This document shows, piece after piece, positions 43,565-51,229 of a DNA stretch of 64,000 nucleotides; within the stretch, counting starts at the first letter, position 1, and every line of letters starts with the position of its first letter. Location: NCBI RefSeq assembly GCF_003387615.1, contig NZ_QUNS01000001.1, forward strand, positions 186,001-250,000, written 5' to 3'. The translations under genes and the position numbers were made by a program. The notes beneath the pieces were generated by a model, which was not told where the DNA came from, ran no database searches, and saw only the letters and a program-made list of their open reading frames with translations. Source of the DNA: Tenacibaculum gallaicum. Its GTDB lineage: Bacteria; Bacteroidota; Bacteroidia; Flavobacteriales; Flavobacteriaceae.

Positions 43565-43894
43565 ATGTACATATACAACATAACAATAAATATAGACGAA
43601 AGTATACATGCCGAATGGTTAGCTTGGATTGAGAATCATATCCCAGAAGTATTAGCAACAGGGCACTTTTTAAGCGCTAAAATGACACAAGTGTTGGTTG
43701 AAGAAGAAATGGGAGGAATTACCTACTCTATTCAATATACAGCAAAAACACGTGAAGATTTAGACAATTACTATAAACATAGTGCAGAAAAACTCCGTAG
43801 TGATGGGCAAAAAAAGTTTGCTGATAAAATGCTTGCTTTCCGTACTGAATTAAAAATAGTAAATGAATTTTTCCCTGTAGTAAACAGCAATTAA
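43565..43894 (+). CDS. DUF4286 family protein
   Basis: 109 aa, small cytoplasmic protein of ferredoxin-like (ABM/EthD-type) design: MYIYNITINIDESIHAEWLAW, a TGHFLSAKMTQVLVEEEMGG strand pair, ITYSIQYTAKTREDLDNYY, and a C-terminal helix and strand. No catalytic residues are known for the family. It lies two bases upstream of the metallo-beta-lactamase gene, so the two should be co-transcribed. Confidence 0.85.
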   Translation: MYIYNITINIDESIHAEWLAWIENHIPEVLATGHFLSAKMTQVLVEEEMGGITYSIQYTAKTREDLDNYYKHSAEKLRSDGQKKFADKMLAFRTELKIVNEFFPVVNSN

Positions 43895-43896
43895 CA

Positions 43897-44622
43897 ATGA
43901 AAAAAATACTTGTTTTATCATTTTTATCTTTAATTCTTTTCAATTGTAAACACAAGGCAAAAAAAGAGAATTTGACAACTATTAAAATTGTAAAAGTGTC
44001 TCCTAATGCCTACAAACATATTTCATATTTAAAAACAGAAGAGTTCGGAAATGTTCCTTGTAATGGAATGATTGTGGTTAACAAGGGGGAAGCTATCATT
44101 TTTGATACACCAACGACGGCGAAAGCATCTGAAGAGCTCATTAAGTGGGTAAAAGACTCCTTAAAATGCAATATCAAAGCAATTATTCCTACTCATTTTC
44201 ATGTAGATTGTATTGGTGGTTTACCTGAGTTTCACAAAAAAGATATTGCCTCATATGCTAACTCACTAACGACTGAGTTAATTGATAAAACCAACCATAG
44301 TTTACCACAAAATTCCTTTGATAAAGAGAAAGATTTTTTTGTAGGTGATAAAAAGGTGATTGTACGTTTTTTTGGAGAGGGACATACTAAAGACAATATT
44401 GTTGCTTACTTCCCTAATGACAATGTTCTTTTTGGTGGGTGCTTAATCAAAACCCTGAATGCTTCAAAAGGAAACTTAAATGATGCTAATACCAACGATT
44501 GGTCATCAACTGTAAGAAAAATTAAACAAAGTTATCCCGATATAAAAACCGTTATCCCTGGGCATGGAAATAGTGGTGGCATAAAACTTTTAGACTACAC
44601 TATTAATTTGTTTGAAAATTAA
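43897..44622 (+). CDS. Subclass B1 metallo-beta-lactamase, probable lipoprotein
   Basis: 241 aa. All B1 zinc ligands are present: His100, His102, Asp104 (HFHVD), His163 (GEGHTKDN), Cys182 (FGGCLIK) and His223 (PGHG); Lys185 contacts the substrate carboxylate. The N terminus has a lipobox-like ILFNC (Cys17), suggesting membrane anchoring as in NDM-1. B1 enzymes hydrolyse penicillins, cephalosporins and carbapenems. It sits between DUF4286 and rsmA with gaps of two and five bases, so it is an integral chromosomal gene and not a recent mobile insertion. It resembles the intrinsic B1 enzymes of flavobacteria; the activity spectrum cannot be read from the sequence. Confidence 0.88.
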   Translation: MKKILVLSFLSLILFNCKHKAKKENLTTIKIVKVSPNAYKHISYLKTEEFGNVPCNGMIVVNKGEAIIFDTPTTAKASEELIKWVKDSLKCNIKAIIPTHFHVDCIGGLPEFHKKDIASYANSLTTELIDKTNHSLPQNSFDKEKDFFVGDKKVIVRFFGEGHTKDNIVAYFPNDNVLFGGCLIKTLNASKGNLNDANTNDWSSTVRKIKQSYPDIKTVIPGHGNSGGIKLLDYTINLFEN

Positions 44623-44627
44623 ATAAC

Positions 44628-45431
44628 ATGACCGTAAGAGCAAAAAAACATTTAGGGCAGCATTTTTTAAACGATGAAAACATCGCTAAGAAAATCGCCG
44701 ATTCGTTAACTGAAAACGGATATGATAACGTCTTGGAAATTGGTCCTGGTATGGGAGTTCTAACAAAATACTTGTTAGAAAAAAAGCCAAAAGTTACGGT
44801 GATGGAACTAGATTCTGAGTCAGTAACTTATTTACAAGAAACTTTTCCTGTTGAACATTTTAAATTAAATACTTCAAAAGAAAAGTTTACCATTATTGAA
44901 GGTGATTTTTTAAAAAAGAACTTTACTGAAATATTTGACAAACAACAAGTAGCTATCATAGGGAATTTCCCTTACAATATATCTTCTCAAATTGTTTTTA
45001 AGGCAATTGAAAATCGTGAATTTGTTCCTGAATTTTCAGGAATGTTTCAAAAGGAAGTAGCCCAACGAATTGCCGAAAAAGAAGGCAGCAAAACCTACGG
45101 AATTTTATCCGTATTAACACAAGCATTTTACGATGCTGAATACTTGTTTACCGTCCCTCCTTCAGTCTTTAATCCGCCTCCAAAAGTAGATTCTGGGGTT
45201 ATTAGACTTACCAGAAAAGAGAACTACACACTTCCTGTTGATGAAAAATTATTCTTTAGGGTGGTAAAAACTGCTTTCAACCAACGAAGAAAAATGTTAC
45301 GTTCAAGTTTAAAATCTTTTAATCTTTCGGATACCTTAAAAGAAGACCCTATATTTGCGATGCGTCCCGAACAATTATCGATACAAAAATTCATTGAGTT
45401 GACACAAAAAATAGCTCAAATTAATAGTTAA
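44628..45431 (+). CDS. rsmA: 16S rRNA (A1518/A1519-N6)-dimethyltransferase
   Basis: 267 aa (KsgA). It dimethylates two adenines in helix 45 of 16S rRNA. It starts [20 protein letters not shown], then [16 protein letters not shown] is the SAM-binding motif, and [19 protein letters not shown] is the catalytic NxPY motif (NFPY). The C-terminal domain [16 protein letters not shown] is typical. It is the last gene of the DUF4286-lactamase-rsmA run, five bases after the lactamase stop. Confidence 0.96.
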   Translation: MTVRAKKHLGQHFLNDENIAKKIADSLTENGYDNVLEIGPGMGVLTKYLLEKKPKVTVMELDSESVTYLQETFPVEHFKLNTSKEKFTIIEGDFLKKNFTEIFDKQQVAIIGNFPYNISSQIVFKAIENREFVPEFSGMFQKEVAQRIAEKEGSKTYGILSVLTQAFYDAEYLFTVPPSVFNPPPKVDSGVIRLTRKENYTLPVDEKLFFRVVKTAFNQRRKMLRSSLKSFNLSDTLKEDPIFAMRPEQLSIQKFIELTQKIAQINS

Positions 45432-45516
45432 GAGCTTATTTTAAATAAGATAAGTCACCTTTTTGAATTAGATTTCGGAATATTCAAATCTCGATTATCG
45501 AGCAAAATTGCAAGCA

Positions 45517-46866
45517 ATGGCATTAGAAATCACTAAAGACTTATTAGTAAACGTACAAGAACTGATTCAAAACCAAAAAGACACTGCTCTTTCTGATATT
45601 TTTTCAGATATTCACTATGCTGATATTGCTGAAGTTTTAGATGAACTATCTTTTGAAGAAGCTGTTTACATTATACGTTTATTAGATAGTGAAACAACTT
45701 CGGATGTATTAATGGAAGTTGATGAAGAAGTTCGTGAAAAAGTTTTTGAACAATTATCTGCCAAAGAAATTGCTGAAGAGGTTAATGAGCTTGATACCGA
45801 TGATGCTGCCGATGTTATTGCAGAACTTCCTGAAGAGCGAAAACAAGACGTAATTCAGAGAATTGAAGACCGTGAACATGCCAAAGAAATTGTAGAATTA
45901 CTACGTTATGATGAAGATTCTGCAGGTGGATTAATGGCAAAAGAGCTTGTAAAAGTAAATGAAAATTGGAATGTACTTACCTGTGTGAAAAAAATGCGTC
46001 AACAGGCAGAAGAAGTTACTAGAGTTCACTCTATTTATGTTGTTGATGATGATGGTAAATTAAAAGGACGTTTGTCTTTAAAAGATTTATTAATGGCGTC
46101 TACTCGTGCTAAAATTTCAGACGTTTATATTCCGCAAGTAGATTTTGTACATGTACATGATGAAGCGGAAGATGTAGCTAACATCATGCGTAAATATGAT
46201 TTAGAAGCCATTCCTGTGGTAGATGAATTAGGCGTTTTGGTAGGTAGAATTACTATTGATGATATTGTTGATGTTATTAAAGAAGAAGCTGAAAAAGATT
46301 ACCAATTAGCAGCAGGTATTACCCAAGACGTTGACTCTGAAGATAGTATTTTACAATTAACCAGAGCACGGTTACCATGGTTGTTTTTGGGTTTAATTGG
46401 AGGTATTGGAGCTGCAAGAATTATGGGCTTTTTTGAAGGTGCTTTAGAAGAAAATGCTATTCTTTTTATGTTTACTCCTCTTATTGCTGCTATGGCAGGT
46501 AACGTTGGAGTACAATCATCAGCAATTATTGTGCAAGGGTTAGCGAATGATGATGTAAAAGGGAGTGTTTCCAATCGCTTACTTAAAGAAATGTCTCTAG
46601 CAGCTGTTAACGGACTTGTTTTAGCTATTATTTTATTTTTCTTTATTTGGGCTTGGAAGTCAGATATGATTATAGCTTCTGCTATCTCAATCTCATTATT
46701 TGCTGTTATTATAGTAGCTGGTTTAGTAGGTACTTTTATTCCTTTGTTTTTAGACAAGAGAGGTATCGATCCTGCAATTGCAACAGGACCTTTTATTACG
46801 ACAAGTAATGATATTTTTGGAATTTTAATCTACTTTTGGATAGCAAAAATGATTATTGGCTTCTAA
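45517..46866 (+). CDS. mgtE: Magnesium transporter
   Basis: 449 aa from the ATG at 45517; a TTG nine bases upstream is less likely. It has a MgtE N-domain (residues about 5-125, SFEEAVYIIRLLDSETTSDVL), a CBS pair (about 130-250, HSIYVVDDDGKLKGRL and AIPVVDELGVLVGRITIDD) and five C-terminal membrane helices (GLIGGIGAARIMGFF; MFTPLIAAMAGNVGVQSSAI with the conserved metal site). It forms a Mg2+ channel gated by cytosolic Mg2+. No Mg-sensing leader is visible. The stop overlaps the stop of the convergent LysE gene. Confidence 0.95.
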   Translation: MALEITKDLLVNVQELIQNQKDTALSDIFSDIHYADIAEVLDELSFEEAVYIIRLLDSETTSDVLMEVDEEVREKVFEQLSAKEIAEEVNELDTDDAADVIAELPEERKQDVIQRIEDREHAKEIVELLRYDEDSAGGLMAKELVKVNENWNVLTCVKKMRQQAEEVTRVHSIYVVDDDGKLKGRLSLKDLLMASTRAKISDVYIPQVDFVHVHDEAEDVANIMRKYDLEAIPVVDELGVLVGRITIDDIVDVIKEEAEKDYQLAAGITQDVDSEDSILQLTRARLPWLFLGLIGGIGAARIMGFFEGALEENAILFMFTPLIAAMAGNVGVQSSAIIVQGLANDDVKGSVSNRLLKEMSLAAVNGLVLAIILFFFIWAWKSDMIIASAISISLFAVIIVAGLVGTFIPLFLDKRGIDPAIATGPFITTSNDIFGILIYFWIAKMIIGF

Positions 46867-47540
46867 TCGATAGATTCTACTTTCTCAATCAGATTATCAA
46901 TCTTACTTTCAGGGATAAACCCTTTTAACATTAACACAGCTCCAAAAACGATTAATAACACACCCATTCCTCGTTTTATTCGATAAATTACCAATGGAGT
47001 TAACCTACTTTTAAGCTGTTTGGCAAGTAGTATTTTTCCTAAATCAGCAATAGCATAACCAACTATTACAGTTCCAAAATACCAAATTAAATACTTTGGA
47101 TTCATATCATACGTAGGCCCTATAACAACAATTAAACCTAACCAAAAGGCTAGTACTCCTATATTTATAAAGTTCAAGAAAAAACCTTTAAATAATAATT
47201 TTAAGTAATTATTGCTTTCTGGCAACATTACATCAGGAGCTTTTGCTTCTTTTTTATTGTTTTTATCTAAATACGTAATTAAACCGTAAACTATAAGCAC
47301 CAATCCACCAATAAGAAACAAACGCGGATCATCTTTTATTTTTTCTAGTAGACTTCTACTTCCAAAATAGGCTATTAACATAAAAGAAATATCTCCTAAA
47401 ATCACTCCTATATCAAAGGCAATAGCTGCTCGAGCACCTTTTAAAATACTAGTTTTAATTAGCATAAAAAATACTGGCCCTATCATAAATGCCATGAATA
47501 CACCTACAAGAAATGCGTTTTTAAAATCGTGGAAGTCCAT
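46863..47540 (-). CDS. LysE family amino acid or metabolite exporter
   Basis: 225 aa, about six membrane helices with the family opening FLVGVFMAFMIGPVFFMLI, where the conserved G-P motif sits in helix 1. FEGTSV-type exporters move amino acids out of the cytoplasm; the substrate cannot be told. Convergent with mgtE, the two stops overlapping by four bases, and preceded by the reductase gene with 21 bases between them. Confidence 0.85.
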   Translation of the reverse strand: MDFHDFKNAFLVGVFMAFMIGPVFFMLIKTSILKGARAAIAFDIGVILGDISFMLIAYFGSRSLLEKIKDDPRLFLIGGLVLIVYGLITYLDKNNKKEAKAPDVMLPESNNYLKLLFKGFFLNFINIGVLAFWLGLIVVIGPTYDMNPKYLIWYFGTVIVGYAIADLGKILLAKQLKSRLTPLVIYRIKRGMGVLLIVFGAVLMLKGFIPESKIDNLIEKVESID

Positions 47541-47561
47541 TTTATAAAGTTACGGTTTTAA

Positions 47562-48611
47562 CTAAACATCATCAAAATCTACCACAACTTTCTGTGTTGT
47601 AGGATGTGCTTGACAAGTAAGTACCAAACCTTCTTCTAATTCATCGTCAGTTAAAATAGAGTTTTTAGTCATGACAGCTTTACCCTCGGTAACTTTTGCA
47701 ATACAGCTACTACAAACTCCTCCTTGACAAGAATATGGAGCATCTAATTTATTTCGCAAGCTCGCAGCCAAAATAGTATCGGTCTTTTCCATCATAAAAG
47801 CATGCTCTTCATCATCTAACAATACCTTAACTTCAGATTTTCCATCTGGGATGTTTAGCTGAGCTTCTTCTTCTGAGATACTTGCAGTAAATAGTTCAAA
47901 ATAAATATTTTCTTTGTCAAACCCGTTTTCTTGAAGTGTTTCTGAAACTGTTTGAATCATTGCTTCAGGTCCACACAAGTATGCTGAGTTAAAAGAAATA
48001 TCTTTATGAATATTCTTTACAAAATAATTTATATGTCCTTTATCAATTCTACCAAACTTACTGTTGGTTCTCACCTCTTGACTGAACACATAGTGCAAGT
48101 TAAATTGAGTAGGATACTTTTCTGCTAGCTCATTTAATTCTTCATAAAAAATCGTGCTCTCAGCTTTTTTATTTCCAAAAACTAATGTAATTGTTGAAGT
48201 CAATTCGTTTTCTAGCACCGTTTTCACCATTGATAAAACCGGTGTAATACCACTTCCAGCAGCAAAAGCAATATAATTTTTGCCTGCTTGCGGCTCTAAA
48301 ATAAACTTTCCTTCTGGTTCAGAAACCTCTAAAAAAGTATCTTCTTTTAGCTTCGTCGTTGCATAGGTTGAAAATGTTCCGTGGTCAACTGCTTTTACTG
48401 CAACCTTAATTTGATTGCTATTAGGTGAAGCACATATAGAATATGCTCTTCTTATTTCCCTATTATCTAAGGTAGATTTTATAGTAATATATTGTCCGGC
48501 AATAAAAGTATAGGCTTCTTTTAACTCTGCTGGAATAGCAAATAAAATAGAAACAGCATCAGCAGTTTCTTTTATTATTTTTTCAATACGTAGTTTATGA
48601 AATGTAGACAT
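47562..48611 (-). CDS. PaaE-like FAD/NAD(P)H reductase with C-terminal 2Fe-2S ferredoxin domain
   Basis: 349 aa. Residues 1-100: FAD-binding barrel with RRAYSICASP (R-x-Y-S). Residues 105-235: NAD(P)-binding domain with AGSGITPVLSMVK and an AYLCGPEAMIQ tail. Residues about 255-349: plant-type ferredoxin with Cys295, Cys300, Cys303 and Cys333. Such proteins pass electrons from NAD(P)H to an oxygenase or ferredoxin-dependent enzyme (PaaE, HcaE-like, or general ferredoxin-NADP reductases in flavobacteria). No oxygenase gene lies nearby. TATTTTTG -7 is at 48639-48632 (minus). Confidence 0.9.
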   Translation of the reverse strand: MSTFHKLRIEKIIKETADAVSILFAIPAELKEAYTFIAGQYITIKSTLDNREIRRAYSICASPNSNQIKVAVKAVDHGTFSTYATTKLKEDTFLEVSEPEGKFILEPQAGKNYIAFAAGSGITPVLSMVKTVLENELTSTITLVFGNKKAESTIFYEELNELAEKYPTQFNLHYVFSQEVRTNSKFGRIDKGHINYFVKNIHKDISFNSAYLCGPEAMIQTVSETLQENGFDKENIYFELFTASISEEEAQLNIPDGKSEVKVLLDDEEHAFMMEKTDTILAASLRNKLDAPYSCQGGVCSSCIAKVTEGKAVMTKNSILTDDELEEGLVLTCQAHPTTQKVVVDFDDV

Positions 48612-48680
48612 GTATTCTTTTTAAAGAGCTACAAAAATAAGAAACTCAGCACGAACAAAAGTTAGGGTTATTATAAAATA

Positions 48681-48703
48681 TATACCTAAAAATCTTATGT
48701 ATA
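48681..48703. promoter_or_regulatory. PadR operator 1 (overlaps -33)
   Basis: TATACCTAA-N5-TTATGTATA, an inverted repeat with one mismatch. Its inner 21 bases match the reverse complement of operator 2 at 20 positions. It lies over the -33 region of the padR promoter. Confidence 0.75.
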
Positions 48704-48714
48704 AGAAAATTAAG

Positions 48715-48722
48715 TATATTTG
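48715..48722 (+). promoter_or_regulatory. -7 element of padR
   Basis: TATATTTG, full match, 41 bases before the ATG at 48764. It sits between the two operators. Confidence 0.7.
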
Positions 48723-48723
48723 C

Positions 48724-48744
48724 ATACCTAAGATTTTTAGGTAT
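48724..48744. promoter_or_regulatory. PadR operator 2 (overlaps the transcription start)
   Basis: ATACCTAA-N5-TTAGGTAT, a perfect 8-bp inverted repeat just downstream of the -7 box. The pair of operators brackets the promoter. Confidence 0.8.
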
Positions 48745-48763
48745 ATGGCAGAAACTTGTTTTT

Positions 48764-49102
48764 ATGGGCAATCAAAAATTATACAAAGGTTCTTTACAAA
48801 CCATCATTTTAAAGCTACTAGTACAAAATGATAAAATGTACGGGTATGAAATCACTCAAAAAGTAAAAGAACTTACAAAAGGGGAATTAAAAATCACAGA
48901 AGGTGCTTTGTATCCAGCTCTACATAAACTAGAAGCTGAAGGCTTATTAGATGTTGAAGTTGCCAAAGTTGGAAATCGCTTACGTAAATATTATAAACTT
49001 ACTGAAAATGGGACTAAAGAAACTGCAAACCGACTCTCAGAAATGCAAGAGTTTTTAAACACCATGCAACAATTGGTAAACCCTAAATTTAGTTTGGAGT
49101 AA
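48764..49102 (+). CDS. PadR family transcriptional regulator
   Basis: 112 aa. Winged helix typical of subfamily-2 PadR proteins: QTIILKLLVQNDKMYGYEIT, GELKITEGALYPALHKLEAE and LRKYYKLTENGTKE (wing). It lacks the long dimerisation C terminus, as in PadR-s2. Two near-identical inverted repeats bracket its promoter, so it is self-repressing. It heads a run with two membrane-protein genes, each within 12 bases of the last, which are the obvious regulated cargo. The signal is unknown. Confidence 0.92.
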   Translation: MGNQKLYKGSLQTIILKLLVQNDKMYGYEITQKVKELTKGELKITEGALYPALHKLEAEGLLDVEVAKVGNRLRKYYKLTENGTKETANRLSEMQEFLNTMQQLVNPKFSLE

Positions 49103-49114
49103 AAATAATTAGCT

Positions 49115-49780
49115 ATGGAATTAACAAAAGAACAAATTAAAAAAATAGACCTTTTTTTAGAAGGAATAGGAATTGAGTATATAGATATTCGTTTTGAAAT
49201 GGTAGATCATATTGCTACTGAAATTGAAAATAATATTCAAGATACTAATGCTTTTTTTAAAGGTAGAGGTTTTCAAGTGCCTTTTATAAAATATATGTTG
49301 AGTAGAAAAAAAGCTTTTAAAAATCGGTATAAGAAACAAACTAAAAGATTGCATTGGTACTACACTAAAACAATTTTAAAAGACATTCTTAAAAAAGCTA
49401 TGCTACCTAAAAACATGCTAGCAATAATTTTGCTTTCATTTTTTTGCTTCTTTTTTGGCTCAAAATATGTTAAAGGAACTTCAATTTTAATTTTTAGTTC
49501 TTTAATCCTAAATCTCTTATACACTTCATTTATAACGTATAAATTCACAAAAAAACATAAAACTCTTAAATTTGTAAAAACCTATTCTTTTATTAGCTCA
49601 TTGCTTATTATAGTCCCTCTTAATCTTCCGAATTTTTTCAATATTTTTTATAACGGAAGCTATCATGAAGAAGCTATATATATTTATTTAGTAGCTTTTA
49701 TTTTTAACTACTTGCTTTCTCAAAGTTTTTTAGAGAAAAAAGATTTTATTGAAAAAAAATACAAGTATTTAATTCAGTAA
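49115..49780 (+). CDS. Membrane protein of the PadR operon, gene 2 (HAAS-like N domain)
   Basis: 221 aa. A soluble helical N-terminal region (residues about 1-85, IEYIDIRFEMVDHIATEIEN) recalls HAAS-type domains, common in PadR-linked membrane proteins. Four hydrophobic segments follow (about 95-200), including LAIILLSFFCFFFGSKYV. The next gene's N terminus (VQTELVDHLANDIEQIWKKK) resembles this protein's, so they are likely diverged paralogues. Function unknown; a membrane sensor or stress protein is plausible. Confidence 0.75.
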   Translation: MELTKEQIKKIDLFLEGIGIEYIDIRFEMVDHIATEIENNIQDTNAFFKGRGFQVPFIKYMLSRKKAFKNRYKKQTKRLHWYYTKTILKDILKKAMLPKNMLAIILLSFFCFFFGSKYVKGTSILIFSSLILNLLYTSFITYKFTKKHKTLKFVKTYSFISSLLIIVPLNLPNFFNIFYNGSYHEEAIYIYLVAFIFNYLLSQSFLEKKDFIEKKYKYLIQ

Positions 49781-49782
49781 CT

Positions 49783-50490
49783 ATGAAACTAACCGACCAA
49801 CATATAGAGCAACTCTACGAGTTTACACGTCAACATTATGTAGAACATTACGATGTGCAAACCGAATTGGTAGATCATCTAGCCAACGATATAGAGCAAA
49901 TTTGGAAAAAAAAGCCAACACTTACTTTTAAACAAGCACGTGACAAATCTTTTAAAAAATTTGGTGTGTTCGGGTTTATGGATGTTGTTGAGGAAAAGCA
50001 AGGTCAAATGAATAAAAAGTACTTTAAAATCATTTTAGGTTTCGTAAAAGAATGGTTTTCTATTCCTAAAATATTATTAACAATAACAATGTTTTATTGT
50101 TTTTATTTTCTCTTACAATTTCCTTTTGCACAATATTTATTTCCTGGATTTTTCTTTACCATTTTAATAATTGAATTTATTGTAATGTTTAAAAAAAGAA
50201 AAATGCTAAACGCTAAATTTAAAAAAACAGAAAAAAAATGGATGCTAGAGGATATCATTGAAACACAAGGTCATGGGAATATTGTGCTTGTATTATTCTA
50301 TGTGTTTCAGTTTTTAACCCCAAACTCATATGAAAGCTTAAGTACATTAGCCAGTATAATTATTGCTGTAGCAACAACTTTTGTTTTTATTATTGGATAT
50401 GTAAGTTTAGTAGTCGTTCCTAAAAAAGCAGAAAACCTATTAGAAGAACATTACCCTGAATACAGATTAGTGAACCCTACAACAATCTAA
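49783..50490 (+). CDS. Membrane protein of the PadR operon, gene 3
   Basis: 235 aa, starting two bases after the previous stop. The N-terminal helical segment (YDVQTELVDHLANDIEQIWK) parallels the corresponding segment of gene 2, after which four or five membrane helices follow (about 85-220), with charged KKRKMLNAKFKKTEKKW between helices. It is the last gene of the PadR run and converges on rsmI. No catalytic motif. Function unknown. Confidence 0.75.
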   Translation: MKLTDQHIEQLYEFTRQHYVEHYDVQTELVDHLANDIEQIWKKKPTLTFKQARDKSFKKFGVFGFMDVVEEKQGQMNKKYFKIILGFVKEWFSIPKILLTITMFYCFYFLLQFPFAQYLFPGFFFTILIIEFIVMFKKRKMLNAKFKKTEKKWMLEDIIETQGHGNIVLVLFYVFQFLTPNSYESLSTLASIIIAVATTFVFIIGYVSLVVVPKKAENLLEEHYPEYRLVNPTTI

Positions 50491-50491
50491 T

Positions 50492-51163
50492 TTACTTTTT
50501 CCCATCAACTACAACTACGATTTCACCTTTAGCTGGTTTTTCAGTATAATATGCTAGTACTTCTTTTACACTTCCTCTTTTGGTTTCTTCAAACAATTTT
50601 GTCAATTCTCTAGAAACCGATAGTTGTCTGTCCTCTCCAAAATACTCTGCAAAATTTGCGAGTGTTTTCAGCAACTTGTGTGGACTCTCATAAAAAACCA
50701 TGGTGCGAGTTTCTTCTGCTAAGAATTTTAACCGTGTTTGACGTCCTTTTTTTACAGGTAAAAAACCTTCAAAAACAAATTTATCATTCGGTAACCCCGA
50801 ATTTACCAAAGCTGGAACAAACGCAGTAGCTCCTGGTAAACACTCTACATCAACACCATGCTGTACACATGCTCTGGTTAATAAAAAACCAGGATCGGAA
50901 ATAGCGGGAGTTCCAGCGTCGGAAATCAGTGCAAATGTTTCACCGCTTTGTATACGTTTTACAATGGTATCCACTGTTTTGTGTTCGTTGTGCATATGGT
51001 GTGACTGCATAGGTGTAGCAATATCAAAATGCTTTAGCAGTTTTCCACTGGTACGCGTATCTTCCGCTAAAATATAATCTACTTCTTGTAAGACTTTAAG
51101 CGCTCTTAACGTAATGTCTTCTAAATTCCCAATCGGTGTAGGCACCAAGTACAATTTGCTCAT
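50492..51163 (-). CDS. rsmI: 16S rRNA (cytidine1402-2'-O)-methyltransferase
   Basis: 223 aa tetrapyrrole-methylase-fold enzyme that methylates the 2'-O of C1402 using SAM. The sequence begins KLYLVPTPIGNLEDITLRAL (family hallmark PTPIGNL-D-T), with DYILAEDTRTSGKLL and LISDAGTPAISDPGF. The length fits the shorter Bacteroidota form. A TAGTTTTG -7 box ends four bases from the ATG on the minus strand (51175-51168), so the message may be leaderless. It is divergent from dxs. Confidence 0.95.
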   Translation of the reverse strand: MSKLYLVPTPIGNLEDITLRALKVLQEVDYILAEDTRTSGKLLKHFDIATPMQSHHMHNEHKTVDTIVKRIQSGETFALISDAGTPAISDPGFLLTRACVQHGVDVECLPGATAFVPALVNSGLPNDKFVFEGFLPVKKGRQTRLKFLAEETRTMVFYESPHKLLKTLANFAEYFGEDRQLSVSRELTKLFEETKRGSVKEVLAYYTEKPAKGEIVVVVDGKK

Positions 51164-51217
51164 ACAACAAAACTACAAAGTTTTTAGTCTAAAAAGTTAG
51201 GAATCTCTACCTTTTTG

Positions 51218-51225
51218 TACTTTTG
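51218..51225 (+). promoter_or_regulatory. -7 element of dxs, four bases from the ATG
   Basis: TACTTTTG ends at 51225; the ATG is at 51230. Expected start of transcription is at or within two bases of the start codon. Confidence 0.6.
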
Positions 51226-51229
51226 CTAT

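Noticed and set aside
45432..45516. A Mg2+-sensing riboswitch upstream of mgtE
   Set aside because: The gap is only about 85 bases and no M-box-like conserved structure can be seen.
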